Assembly: GCF_004123845.1 (NCBI RefSeq)
Contig: NZ_NBDP01000003.1
Span: 186,001-250,000 of the forward strand
Origin: Allobosea sp. Tri-44
GTDB taxonomy: Bacteria; Pseudomonadota; Alphaproteobacteria; Rhizobiales; Beijerinckiaceae
DNA length: 64,000 nt
Direction of reading: 5' to 3'
Part shown: piece by piece, positions 53,142 through 62,090 of the stretch
Position numbering within the stretch: position 1 is the stretch's first letter
Layout: each line of letters begins with the position of its first letter
The notes under the pieces: model-generated
What the model was told of the DNA's origin: nothing
What the model saw: only the letters and a program-made list of their open reading frames with translations
Databases searched by the model: none
Translations under genes and position numbers: made by a program

Positions 53142-54706
53142 GGCCCCGAGCCTTCGCCGGTCGCCATGTCCGTCAGGACCAGTCCACCGGCTTCGATGGT
53201 CAGAGCCAAAGCCTCGTATTCGCGCCCCATCGGTCGGTCGTCGTCGAGGCGGGCGACGTGTCGGCGAACGAAGGCGTGCACGGCCGCGGTGCCGCGCCCG
53301 AGCGTGATTTCGCCGCGCAGATCGACGGCTTCCGCCGCGACGACGAGTTCGATCGCGGCCAGTCGCGTCAGGCGTTTCGCGATGGCATGCGTTTTCTCCA
53401 CGATGGCGGGCGTCATTGGCGCGTAGTCCTCGACGCCATCGGCGACGGGCAGGGTCATGGCGCCGAGCGGCAAGGCGAGACGGCGGATCTCGGCCTCCAG
53501 CGCCGAGACGGTCTTCTGCGAGGTCGCGAAACCCGAATGCGAGCCGCCATGTCGTGTCAGGAAGCGCGGTAGGTCGCTCATCGAAGGCGACATCAGTTTC
53601 ATGATGCGTGCAGCCGAAGTCGCCGCCAGATGCGCCAGCGCAAGGCCTGCCGCCTCCAGCGTCAGCGCCAGCTCGGTTGTGTCGAAATTGACGCTGGAGA
53701 GCATGGCGTCGCGCGATACCAGCACGGCCGGGCTGTCGCAGATGCTGGCAAGTTCCGCTTCGACGATTGTCCTAGCCGCTGCGACGGCGTGGGATGCATG
53801 GCCTGCGATTGGAGTGAGACAACGGAAGGAGAGAGGGTCCTGAAGCCGCCGTGCCGTGCCCGCCTCGAGCAGGTCGCTGCCGGCAAGCAGCGTGCGTAGC
53901 CAATTAGTGCCCGCGCTATGACCCGGCATGCCCCGCATCGAGGCGAGATCGGCGTCGAGCGGTGAGAGATTGGCACGAAACCCCTCCATCGCGAGCGCTC
54001 CCGCGACGACACTGGCCTGCAAGGCCGTGCTCAGCGCGTCGACCGCCAGCGCCGCCAGCCCGATGCCTTGCGAATTGGCGTTCAGCAGAGCGAGCCCGTC
54101 CTTGGGGCCGAGTTTCGGCAGAGCGATGCCGGCTGCCGCCATCGCTTCGCCGCCGGGTCGAACCGTGCCGGCGAATTCGGCCTCGCCCGCCCCGATCAGC
54201 GGCAGGAAAACCTGCGCCAGCGGGCTGAGATCGGCCTCGCCGAGCGAGCCGATCCCGCGCACGATCGGGTGGACACCGGCGTTGAGCATGGCGGCGACCG
54301 TCTCTGCCAGCGCCGGGGACAACCCCGATGCGCCGTGGCAGATGCTGACAAGGCGCGCGAACAGCAGTGCGCGCACCGCCTCGATCGTCAAGGGCTCGCC
54401 GACGCCAACGGCTCGCGCCCGGATCGCCCGTGCCTGGAACGCGGGAATGGCCTCGCTCGAAAGCCTCGTATCGACGGCGGCGCCGAGTCCGGTCGTCAGA
54501 CCGTAGACGCTGTCGCCGCGTTCGAGCGCGCGCAGCACGACGGCGCGTGCCGCCCGCAGGCGCGGGCCGACGGATTCATGCAGGGCGACAGGAGCAAAGT
54601 CGCGCGCGACCGCGACGATCGCCTCGATCCCGATCGCAACCTCGCCGAGAACGATCGCGGCGGGTCTTGCAGCCGCGTCGCCTGCCGGCGTCGATCCGGC
54701 GCTCAG
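53138..54706 (-). CDS. Histidine ammonia-lyase-like protein lacking the MIO motif
   Basis: A 522-residue HAL/PAL-superfamily protein if it starts with CTG at 54704-54706, which overlaps the stop of the binding-protein gene by 4 nt like every other junction here. The first canonical start, GTG at 54536-54538, would cut off about 56 residues that match the family's N-terminus ('IVLGEVAIGIEAIVAVARDFAPVALHESVG'). Family blocks are 'VYGLTTGLGA', 'PKDGLALLNAN' and 'QDPLSFRC'. The MIO-forming Ala-Ser-Gly is missing: GSVGASGDL of the family reads GSLGEADL (residues about 153-160). A standard ammonia-lyase reaction is therefore unlikely. Confidence 0.8.
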   Translation of the reverse strand: MSAGSTPAGDAAARPAAIVLGEVAIGIEAIVAVARDFAPVALHESVGPRLRAARAVVLRALERGDSVYGLTTGLGAAVDTRLSSEAIPAFQARAIRARAVGVGEPLTIEAVRALLFARLVSICHGASGLSPALAETVAAMLNAGVHPIVRGIGSLGEADLSPLAQVFLPLIGAGEAEFAGTVRPGGEAMAAAGIALPKLGPKDGLALLNANSQGIGLAALAVDALSTALQASVVAGALAMEGFRANLSPLDADLASMRGMPGHSAGTNWLRTLLAGSDLLEAGTARRLQDPLSFRCLTPIAGHASHAVAAARTIVEAELASICDSPAVLVSRDAMLSSVNFDTTELALTLEAAGLALAHLAATSAARIMKLMSPSMSDLPRFLTRHGGSHSGFATSQKTVSALEAEIRRLALPLGAMTLPVADGVEDYAPMTPAIVEKTHAIAKRLTRLAAIELVVAAEAVDLRGEITLGRGTAAVHAFVRRHVARLDDDRPMGREYEALALTIEAGGLVLTDMATGEGSGP

Positions 54707-55587
54707 TTCACCAGCCCCTTGGCCTTCAGGAAAGCGGCTGCGACGGTGCGCGGCTCCTTCTTGTCGACCTCGACCTGGCGGTTCAGCTCCTGCATCGTCG
54801 GGTTGTCGAGCGCGGCGCCGACCTTTTCGAGCACGGCGACGATCTTCTCGTTGGCGGCGATCTCAGGGCGGACGACCGGCGCGAGGAAATAGGGCGGGAA
54901 CAGCGACTTGTCGTCGTCGAGCGCCACGAATTTCTCTGCCGCGATCTGCCAGTCGGTCGAGAAGCCATTGGCAACCTCGATTTGCTTCTGGTTCAGCGCC
55001 TCATAGCGCAAGCGCAGTGCCGCGAACTGCTTGAACTCCGCGAATTCGGCCCCGTAGACCTCCTTCAACCCTTTGATACCGTCGCGGCGATCGACGAACT
55101 CCGTGCCGGCGCCGAGCCTGAGCTTCGACGAGGCCTTGCCGAGATCGCTTAGCGTCTTGAGGTTGAGTTCCTTGGCAGTCTCGGGCCGCACCACGATTGC
55201 ATAGCCGTTGTTGATGCCCGACGGCTTCAGCCAGGTCAGGTTGAACTCCTTCTCGTAGAAGGCCTTGACCATGCCGCGCACTTTCTCGGGGTCGGTCTCG
55301 GTGACGCCCTGCGCCTTCATCACGGCGTTGAGGCCGGTGCCGGTATATTCCGGATAGAGGTCGATGGCGCCGCTCTTCAGTGCCTCATGCGCGACGAGCG
55401 TGCCGCCAAGATTGATCTTGCGCTCGACCTTGAAGCCGGCGGCCTCCAGCGCCGCGCCATAGAGTTCCGCCACGACGAACTGCTCGGTGAAATTCTTCGA
55501 GCCGATCTTGATGGTCTGGGCCGAGGCGGTTGAAAGGCCGGTCGCCAGCACTGCGGCAGCCGCAAAGACCGTTCTGAGAATGCGCAT
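54703..55587 (-). CDS. Osmoprotectant/quaternary-amine-type substrate-binding protein
   Basis: A 294-residue periplasmic binding protein of the OpuCC/OsmF class, with a signal peptide ending at residue 23 (STASAQ). It opens with 'IKIGSKNFTEQFVVAELYGAALEAAGFKVERKINLGGTLVAHEALKSGAIDLYPEYTGTGLN', nearly diagnostic for this family. The usual ligands are glycine betaine, choline or proline betaine, though histidine and other amines occur among relatives. First gene of the overlapping operon; its stop overlaps the CTG start of the lyase-like gene. The ligand probably relates to that enzyme. Confidence 0.9.
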   Translation of the reverse strand: MRILRTVFAAAAVLATGLSTASAQTIKIGSKNFTEQFVVAELYGAALEAAGFKVERKINLGGTLVAHEALKSGAIDLYPEYTGTGLNAVMKAQGVTETDPEKVRGMVKAFYEKEFNLTWLKPSGINNGYAIVVRPETAKELNLKTLSDLGKASSKLRLGAGTEFVDRRDGIKGLKEVYGAEFAEFKQFAALRLRYEALNQKQIEVANGFSTDWQIAAEKFVALDDDKSLFPPYFLAPVVRPEIAANEKIVAVLEKVGAALDNPTMQELNRQVEVDKKEPRTVAAAFLKAKGLVN

Positions 55588-55709
55588 GGCTTGGGTTCCT
55601 GGGGATGCGATGGGGGCAGGCTAACAAGCGGGGCGGCCGATGCAAGGAACGGGCGAAACAAAGAATGGTGACGCGCGTTTCGCATCGCCCGATGGAAGAT
55701 CCATATACC

Positions 55710-56384
55710 TCACGACACTCCGGGCAGGGCATTCCGTTCTCCGCCCCGGATCGCCACCGGCAGGCGGTTCTCGATCGGCGAGAGCGGGCAGACCCAGGCT
55801 TTCGAATAGGCGCAGGACGGATAATAGGCGAAATTGAAATCGAGGATCAGGCGGCCATCGGCCGTGCGGCCGAGGTCAGCGCTCTTGATCGTATCGAGCA
55901 GATAGCGCCCTCCGGCAAAGCTCTCGCGCCCATTGGTCGCGTCGCCGAAGGGCAGGAACACCCCGCCACCATAACCCTCGATCCAGTAGAGCGTCAGCTC
56001 CTTACCCAGCGCGGGCTCCAGACCGATCGTCATGGCGAACGGCACGAGTGTCAGCATTCCGTCCTTGCCAGCCTCCAGCTGGATCGTCCCGCGGTCGATG
56101 GCCGGGCCGAGCTCGACCTTGAAGCGCAGCGACGGATCATAGACGAAGCAGTCGATGCTGCGAAATTGCGCCCTGCGCGCCACTGCCAGAGGTGACTGCA
56201 AATGCTCGCGGAACAGCCGGTCGCGCACGCCGCGCCAATGCGCCCAGCCTTGCCGAGCGGGCATGGCTCTAATGGCTGCATAGAGATCGGCTATCTCGCG
56301 CCGCCAGCCATACAGGCTGACATAGTGCTCAAACGCTGTGTCGGCTGGCACTTGCCCCGCGGCCTTGAGGGTCTGATCCGTCAT
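55710..56384 (-). CDS. DUF1684 family protein
   Basis: A 224-residue protein of the DUF1684 family, recognised by 'REIADLYAAIRAM...FREHLQSPL' and the C-terminal hallmark 'ILDFNFAYYPSCAYSKAWVCPLSPIENRLPVAIRGGE'. The conserved Asn, Cys and Pro-Glu-Asn residues are intact. No function is established. It lies 122 nt upstream of the binding-protein gene on the same strand, so shared transcription with the ABC operon is possible, though the gap leaves room for a promoter. Confidence 0.85.
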   Translation of the reverse strand: MTDQTLKAAGQVPADTAFEHYVSLYGWRREIADLYAAIRAMPARQGWAHWRGVRDRLFREHLQSPLAVARRAQFRSIDCFVYDPSLRFKVELGPAIDRGTIQLEAGKDGMLTLVPFAMTIGLEPALGKELTLYWIEGYGGGVFLPFGDATNGRESFAGGRYLLDTIKSADLGRTADGRLILDFNFAYYPSCAYSKAWVCPLSPIENRLPVAIRGGERNALPGVS

Positions 56385-56787
56385 GATGTTGCGCCCTTGC
56401 GGCGGATACCCCGGTCAACGCACCGCAACCCGGCAAGTTGCACGGCAAAAATGTTCCACTATCGCCGCGTCAGCTCATGGCAGCTGGGACATCGGAAAGC
56501 GCTCGCGTGGCGTTAACGCGGCGAAGTCGAAGGTGACGATGTCGCCAGCGGGGAACTGGTTGATGTCGCGAGCGTGGTGGTCACGGTACGGTCAATCCTT
56601 CGCTTAAGAGTGTGGGGCCTCGCGGAAGTCCGGCTCGCCGCGCGTAACGATCATTGCGCGAGCGACGACGGCCTTGGGGTGACGATTCATGAGACGGTGG
56701 CATGCGCAGCGTCGTGCGCAAGGTCCTGATCAGCTCGCGATGATTAGCGCTCCGCGCTTCGGAAACGGAGCGACTGTGCGGCTCATT
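56385..56787. other. Gap with a short coding remnant
   Basis: About 400 nt between the DUF1684 and M24 genes. The minus strand at 56475-56588 reads as 37 codons of protein-like sequence (including HARDINQFPAGDIVTFDF) that end in a natural stop but begin at a stop codon, like the tail of a deleted gene. A second short minus frame lies at 56604-56690. No family was recognised for either. Confidence 0.35.
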
Positions 56788-58203
56788 TCAAACCGCAACG
56801 CGATGCGTTGCCAGTGGCGTATGGCAGCTCAGGTTCTCGAAACCGTCCCGCGTCACGGCGTAGAAGTCGCCGAGATTGGCGCCGGCCGAGAGCGGCTCCA
56901 GCCATTGCGCGTGCAACACGAAGACCATGCCTTCCTCCAGGCGATCGTAATTGTGCGAGGCGAGGTTGAAGCTGTTGCCGGCCCCGGCCATGCCGACGGC
57001 GTGGCCAATATTCGGGTTATGGGGGCCGTGCGTCGCCGGATAGACATGCATCAGCTTGCGGCCCTGCGCCTCCCAATCGGGATCGCTGACAATTTGCCGC
57101 TTGATCAGCCGCGGGCCGCCATCCTCGGCCGTGCTCCAGTTATAGGGCATGGTGCGCGTTTCCGGCGAGGTCAGCAGGCCCTTCTCGATCAGGGGTTCGA
57201 AGGCGGCGTTGTTGATGTCGCGCATCAAGGCACCGGGCTGGATCAGCTTCTCGGCGCGCTTGACCCCTTCCTCGCAGGCGGAGAGCACCAGTTCCTGCCG
57301 ATCGGTGATGTCGCCGAAGGCGATCATACGGGAGGTCTGGGCGTTGTAGCCCCGGAACGTCACGTTCGAGATGTAGAGATTGGCGATATCGCCCGACCGC
57401 ATGACGTGGCCGTAGGGCTTGCCGCAATGGGTGCCGAAGGCGTTGGCGCCGATCTGGTAGCCATCAGCCGACTCCCCACCCCGCGCCAATTGCGCGTAGG
57501 TGAAGGCGGCGAAGATCTCGTGATCGGTCACGCCGGGCTTCGCCACATGATAGGCCGCCTGGATGCCGATATCGATCAGCTGCGAGGCGGCCCGGAACAT
57601 GTCGACTTCGCGCGGCGAGCGCACGCGCTGCATGCGGTCGATGATGCTGCTGTCGTCGACGAACCTGGCGCACGGGACCAACTCTTTCAGCAGGCCGATG
57701 AATTCTCCGGAACGGGCGTCGCCCATCCAGCCAATCTGCGGACGGGCAGGGACGAGGCCAGCCAAGAGCTTGGCGCAGGCTTCCGCAGTCTTGACCACGG
57801 ACGAGCCCGGCCGGTCGGCATATTCGCGCCCGATCGCGCCGATCTGCCAGATGTCCTCGACCAGGACCGGCTCGCCGCCCGGCGGCAGAATGACGGCCTG
57901 CGTGAAGAAGGAGAGCAGCGTCAGCGGCTTGTCCTCGTCCATCGGGACGATCAGCACGCCCTCGCGCATCCAGTCGCAGAGATAGCGCAGATAGGCGTTG
58001 GAGGTGTGAAACCAGCCGATCATGTCGGTGTGGACGATGAGGACGTCGTGCCCGGCGACGACGCATTCGCGGCGAATCTTGCGCAGCCGCTCCTCGAACT
58101 CCGCGAGCGGAAGTGGAATCGGTGCATTGAACTGGAAATCGGGCTCGAAATCGGCCAGCAGGGCTTCGATGCGGCGGTGGCCGGTCAGCGGCATGAATGT
58201 CAC
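56788..58203 (-). CDS. M24 pita-bread-fold protein without metal ligands
   Basis: A 471-residue protein of the M24/creatinase superfamily: an N-terminal creatinase-like domain and a C-terminal pita-bread domain. Four of the five metal ligands of methionine aminopeptidase and Xaa-Pro peptidases are replaced: the first Asp by a hydrophobic residue in ANLYISNVTFRGYNAQTSRM, the second by Gln, the third-motif Glu by His in EEGMVFVLHAQW, and the last by Gly in ANLGDFYAVTRDG. Only the His of GHAVGM remains. A metal-free creatinase-type reaction is more likely than peptidase activity. GTG at 58201-58203 has the better ribosome binding site; an ATG lies at 58194. Confidence 0.8.
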   Translation of the reverse strand: MTFMPLTGHRRIEALLADFEPDFQFNAPIPLPLAEFEERLRKIRRECVVAGHDVLIVHTDMIGWFHTSNAYLRYLCDWMREGVLIVPMDEDKPLTLLSFFTQAVILPPGGEPVLVEDIWQIGAIGREYADRPGSSVVKTAEACAKLLAGLVPARPQIGWMGDARSGEFIGLLKELVPCARFVDDSSIIDRMQRVRSPREVDMFRAASQLIDIGIQAAYHVAKPGVTDHEIFAAFTYAQLARGGESADGYQIGANAFGTHCGKPYGHVMRSGDIANLYISNVTFRGYNAQTSRMIAFGDITDRQELVLSACEEGVKRAEKLIQPGALMRDINNAAFEPLIEKGLLTSPETRTMPYNWSTAEDGGPRLIKRQIVSDPDWEAQGRKLMHVYPATHGPHNPNIGHAVGMAGAGNSFNLASHNYDRLEEGMVFVLHAQWLEPLSAGANLGDFYAVTRDGFENLSCHTPLATHRVAV

Positions 58204-58241
58204 GGCTTGGATCCTTCCAGGAGACTGAATTTGACGCAGGC

Positions 58242-59057
58242 CTAGCCTTGGCGCTTGGGCTCGAGCGCTCGCCAGGAGACGATGAGGCACAGGAAAACCG
58301 CGCCGATCAGCAAGCCGGAAATCGCGGCGACCCGGACGTCGAGCGATTCCTCGATCATCTGGAACATCCGCAGCGGCAGCACCGTGGTGCGCGCATCGGC
58401 GAGGAAAAGCGTCACGGAGACATTGTCGAGCGACTGCATGAAGACGAGGAACATGCCCGCCAGGATGCCCGGCAGCATGAGCGGCAGCGTCACGCGCAGG
58501 AAGGTGCGGAACGGGCCCGTACCAAGCAGAGCCGAGGCCTCTTCAAGGCTGGGATCGAGGCGCTGGGTGATCGCCGCGCAGGCGCGGTACATCAGCGGGC
58601 CGAACACGACGATATGGCCGAACACGACAAGCCCGAAGGACGGGCTCAGGCCCGCGCGCCCCGAGGCGATCAGCGCTGCGAGACCATAGACGAGGCTCGG
58701 CAGCACGAGCGGAGCCAGCATCAACGGCTCGACCGCTGCCGAGGCCGCTGGCTTGAGCCGGGTGACGCCATAGGCGGCCGGCGCGGCGACCAGCAGCGAG
58801 CCGAGCACGGTGAGCGCCGCGATCTGGACCGAATGCAGGATCGCCGTATGGATCGGGGCCGACTGCGCCGGGTCGAGCAAGGCGCTGTACCAGCGCAAGG
58901 AAAGCCCGTCCGGCGGGAATTTCAGCGTCTGCCCGGCGGTGAACGACATGGCCAGACCGACCGCGACGGGGGCGATCATGAAGGCGATGGCGAGGCCGCC
59001 GAGGCCGTAGACGAAGAGCCGGTAGGCCCAGTCAGATGGGCGGGAACCGTCAAGCAT
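58242..59057 (-). CDS. Spermidine/putrescine-type ABC permease (PotC-like)
   Basis: A 271-residue inner-membrane permease with six hydrophobic segments. 'AVGLAMSFTAGQTLKFPPDGLSLRWYSALLD' and the EAA loop 'EEASALLGTGPFRTFLRVTLPLMLPGILAGMFLVFMQSLDNVSVTLFLADART' are of the PotC type. It overlaps the partner permease by 8 nt and lies about 40 nt upstream of the M24 gene. The importer class handles polyamines, but also other small cations and organic acids. Confidence 0.88.
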   Translation of the reverse strand: MLDGSRPSDWAYRLFVYGLGGLAIAFMIAPVAVGLAMSFTAGQTLKFPPDGLSLRWYSALLDPAQSAPIHTAILHSVQIAALTVLGSLLVAAPAAYGVTRLKPAASAAVEPLMLAPLVLPSLVYGLAALIASGRAGLSPSFGLVVFGHIVVFGPLMYRACAAITQRLDPSLEEASALLGTGPFRTFLRVTLPLMLPGILAGMFLVFMQSLDNVSVTLFLADARTTVLPLRMFQMIEESLDVRVAAISGLLIGAVFLCLIVSWRALEPKRQG

Positions 59058-59880
59058 GGCCGGCGAGCCTCGGATGGCGGGAAGCGGCCGTCATCGCCAG
59101 CATGACGACGCTGGTCGCAGCCAGCAGCACGAAAGCCGCCGCCGCAGCCGATGGCCACTGGAACAGCACGCCGACCTCGCGATAGACGAACTGAGGCAGA
59201 TAGATCAGCCGAGCGCCGCCGATCACCGACTGCGTCACGTAAGAGGTCGTCGCACCGGCGAAGACCAGCACCCAGCCGGCGAGGATGCCGGGCGCCATCA
59301 TCGGCAGCAGGATCGTGGACAGGACGCGCCAGGGTCCGGCCCCGAGCGTGGCCGCGGCAGCCGCCAGACTGCCATCGCTGCGCGTCATGACCGCAATCAC
59401 TGGCAGGACGAGCAGCGGCAGCTCGATCTGGGCGAGGACGACGACGAGCGCAGTTTCATTGAACAGAAGGCTGCGCGGAGCCGGAAAGAAGCCGAGCTCG
59501 ACCATCGCCTGGCTGATCGGCCCCAGCCGGCCGAGGATGACGATCCAGGCGAAGGTGCGCACGACGTTGCTGGTCAGCATCGGCAGCAGCGTCAGGAAGA
59601 CGATGACGCGACGCATTCTCGGGCCGGCGTGCCAGTAGAGCAGCACGATCGGCAGGGCGATGAGCGTCGTCAGCGCGACCACCTTCGCGCCGAGCCCAAG
59701 CGTGTCGACGAGGACGCTGAGGATGAACGGATCGGCGAACAGGCGCCGATAATTGTCCAGCGTCGGAGCGCCGGAGGTGTCGACGAGACTGAACACCCCG
59801 AGCAAGGCGAGTGGCACGAGGAACCCCGCCAGCGACAGCACCAGCATCGGCAGCAGAAACGGCAGTCCGGTGCGGTTCAT
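59050..59880 (-). CDS. Spermidine/putrescine-type ABC permease (PotB-like)
   Basis: A 276-residue inner-membrane permease, the PotB-like partner. It has 'LVDTSGAPTLDNYRRLFADPF', 'LTLLPMLTSNVVRTFAWIVILG' and the EAA loop 'AAAAATLGAGPWRVLSTILLPMMAPGILAGWVLVFAGATTSYVTQSVIGG'. The start at 59880 is 33 nt downstream of the binding-protein stop. It should form the translocation channel with the downstream permease. Confidence 0.88.
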   Translation of the reverse strand: MNRTGLPFLLPMLVLSLAGFLVPLALLGVFSLVDTSGAPTLDNYRRLFADPFILSVLVDTLGLGAKVVALTTLIALPIVLLYWHAGPRMRRVIVFLTLLPMLTSNVVRTFAWIVILGRLGPISQAMVELGFFPAPRSLLFNETALVVVLAQIELPLLVLPVIAVMTRSDGSLAAAAATLGAGPWRVLSTILLPMMAPGILAGWVLVFAGATTSYVTQSVIGGARLIYLPQFVYREVGVLFQWPSAAAAAFVLLAATSVVMLAMTAASRHPRLAGHA

Positions 59881-59913
59881 CCTGCTCTCGCCCCCTCGGT
59901 CAAAGCATCTGGC

Positions 59914-60954
59914 TCACTTGCGGACGACGCGGTCGAACTCGGCCGTCCAGGCCGCGCGCTTGGCGTTGATCTTCGCCCAGTCCGGGTAGACCAGCGTCTT
60001 CATCTGCTCGTCCGAGACAAAGGCCTTGATGCCGGGAGGCAGCGGCACGTCCGCGTTGGTCGGGATCATCTCGGTCGGCGGCAGTGCGAGCTTGGCCTGG
60101 GCGTCGGCCGAGATCGCCGCATCCATGTACTGGTAGACGCCCTGGGGATTGGCTGCGCCCTTGGCGAGGTGGATCGTCACCGGAACGCTCGGCGAGCCGC
60201 TGGCGGGATGGACGAACTCGCAGGGCACGCCGAGCGATTTGAGGCGCGCGACATTGCCGGTGCTGGCCATGAAGACGGCGATCTCGCCCTGCTGGAACAT
60301 CGTCATCTGCTGGCTGCCATTGTTGGCGATGGCGCCGATCTTCGGCAGATGCGAGGCGAGGAGCTTGAAGACGGGCGCCATGTCGTCTTCGCTGCCGCCA
60401 TAGAGCTTGGCGATCTCGACCCACGCCATGGTCGCGGTATTCGAGCCGAAGCCGATCCAGGCGACCTTGCCGTCATAAGCGCGGTTTTCGAAGAGATCCT
60501 TGTAGCCGGCGGGTTTGGGCACCAGGCTCGGATTATAGGCGATGCCGTTGATCTCGACGGTGACGTTCGGCCCGTATTCGGTGCGGGCGGCGGCGGCGAG
60601 CTTGCCCCAGTTCTTCAGCCTCGACGGGTCGATCTTCTCGATCAGCCCGCGGGATGCCGCTTCCGCCGTCTGGCCGGGCGACATCAACAGCGCATCGAAG
60701 GGGGGCTTGGAGGGGTTGGCGAGCAGTTTCGCGAGTTGGTCCTGCGCGAGCGCCGGTGCGACGACGAGCTCCGTTCCTTGCGCCTGGACGAGCGGCGCGA
60801 CGATCTTGCGATAGGCGTCCTCCCATGCGTTGGGGAAGGAGGCGGCGACGACAGAACCTGCCGCGCGGACGGAACCCGGAGATAACAGCCCAAGTGCCGG
60901 GAGGCTGGCGAGGCCGGCGGTGAATTGACGACGGCTGAACGGACGGCTGGTCAT
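59914..60954 (-). CDS. PotD/PotF-type ABC substrate-binding protein
   Basis: A 346-residue binding protein. The N-terminus has a twin-arginine signal (SRRQF followed by a hydrophobic stretch and ending SVRAAG), so it may be exported folded by Tat. The mature part 'DALLMSPGQTAEAASRGLIEKIDPSRLKNWG' and 'EINGIAYNPSLV' match iron/spermidine-class binders. The ligand is not evident; the carboxylate and aromatic pocket residues of PotD were not matched. Followed by the two permeases and preceded by the ATPase gene. Confidence 0.87.
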   Translation of the reverse strand: MTSRPFSRRQFTAGLASLPALGLLSPGSVRAAGSVVAASFPNAWEDAYRKIVAPLVQAQGTELVVAPALAQDQLAKLLANPSKPPFDALLMSPGQTAEAASRGLIEKIDPSRLKNWGKLAAAARTEYGPNVTVEINGIAYNPSLVPKPAGYKDLFENRAYDGKVAWIGFGSNTATMAWVEIAKLYGGSEDDMAPVFKLLASHLPKIGAIANNGSQQMTMFQQGEIAVFMASTGNVARLKSLGVPCEFVHPASGSPSVPVTIHLAKGAANPQGVYQYMDAAISADAQAKLALPPTEMIPTNADVPLPPGIKAFVSDEQMKTLVYPDWAKINAKRAAWTAEFDRVVRK

Positions 60955-60977
60955 GGCGGCGATCCTTCTGATGGCGG

Positions 60978-62090
60978 TCAGGGAGCAGGGAACAGTCGGC
61001 AGCGATCGAGAGCGAAGGTCACGAAGACGTCTTCCGGCAGGTTGTCGGTTGAAGAGCCCGGCATGCGGCTTTCGGCGGCGCGGACCTGATGGCTGCCGGC
61101 GACCAGAAGGTCGTGCATCATCAGTGGTCCCTGGGGGACGGAGAGCAGCCGCTTCGCAGGCAGGGCGCCGGCGGATGGACCGGCCTGAAGCATGACGTGC
61201 TCGGGCCTGACCGCGAGGACGACAGGCGAACCCGGCACGAACCCGACGGGGGCGGGCATCGGCAGCATGGCGCCGGAGCTCAACCGCAGCAGGGCGGCGC
61301 CACCGGCGCCCGTCTCGACGATGGCATCGAGCAGCGAGGCGTGGCCGACGAAGCCGTTGACGAACAGGCTTGCCGGACGATCGTAGAGTTCGGCCGGCCG
61401 GCCCGCCTGTTCGACGCGGCCGCGGTTCATGACGATCAGCCGGTCGGCGACCGACTGCGCCTCGTCCTGATCATGCGTCACGATGATCGCCGTGATGCCC
61501 AGGCTGCGCTGGAGGCGGACGAACTCGAACTGGAGATCGGCGCGCAGGCCTCGGTCGAGCGCCGCGAAAGGCTCGTCGAGCAACATGATCGCCGGGCTCG
61601 GTGCCAAAGCGCGCGCGACCGCGACCCGCTGCTGCTGGCCGCCGGAGAGCTGCCGTGGCAGGCGATCCGCAAAAGGAGCGAGCCGCACCAGCCTGAGCAT
61701 CTCATCGACGCGCTCGCGGCGCTCGGCGCGCGGAACGCGCGAGATTCCGTAGGCGATGTTCTCGGCGACCGTGAGATGCGGAAAGAGCGCATAGTTCTGG
61801 AAGACCATGCCGACGCTGCGCTCGCGCGCCGGGACATTCGTAACGTCGCGCTCGCCGATCCGCACGGCCCCCGCGGCCGGGCGCAACAGCCCGGCGATGA
61901 CGCGAAGCATGGTCGACTTGCCGCAGCCGCTTGGACCCAGGATCGCGGCGATCGTACCGGCGGGAACCTCGAAGCCGACATCCTCTATGGCTGCCGCCCC
62001 GGCATAGGCGTGGCTGACGCCCGCCACGGCGAGACGCTGTCCGAGTCGCGGCACGGCAGGCTCCAGGTTCGTCTCGGCCGCCATCGACAT
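60978..62090 (-). CDS. Spermidine/putrescine-type ABC ATPase (PotA-like)
   Basis: A 370-residue ATPase: Walker A GPSGCGKS at residues 52-59, signature 'RQLSGGQQQRVAVARAL', Walker B 'IMLLDEPFAALDRGLR' and 'VTHDQDEAQSVAD', plus a C-terminal TOBE domain. First gene of the operon ATPase-binding protein-two permeases-M24 protein. A 326-nt gap separates it from the divergent GntR gene and carries a candidate operator. An in-frame upstream start is not supported. Confidence 0.9.
   Translation of the reverse strand: MSMAAETNLEPAVPRLGQRLAVAGVSHAYAGAAAIEDVGFEVPAGTIAAILGPSGCGKSTMLRVIAGLLRPAAGAVRIGERDVTNVPARERSVGMVFQNYALFPHLTVAENIAYGISRVPRAERRERVDEMLRLVRLAPFADRLPRQLSGGQQQRVAVARALAPSPAIMLLDEPFAALDRGLRADLQFEFVRLQRSLGITAIIVTHDQDEAQSVADRLIVMNRGRVEQAGRPAELYDRPASLFVNGFVGHASLLDAIVETGAGGAALLRLSSGAMLPMPAPVGFVPGSPVVLAVRPEHVMLQAGPSAGALPAKRLLSVPQGPLMMHDLLVAGSHQVRAAESRMPGSSTDNLPEDVFVTFALDRCRLFPAP

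Noticed and set aside
56689..58245. 518-codon plus-strand frame over the M24 gene
   Set aside because: Antisense shadow without domain signal; the M24 reading has family blocks.
59056..60885. 609-codon plus-strand frame over the Pot permease and binding-protein genes
   Set aside because: Low-complexity Arg/Asp/Gln-rich shadow of two well-supported genes.
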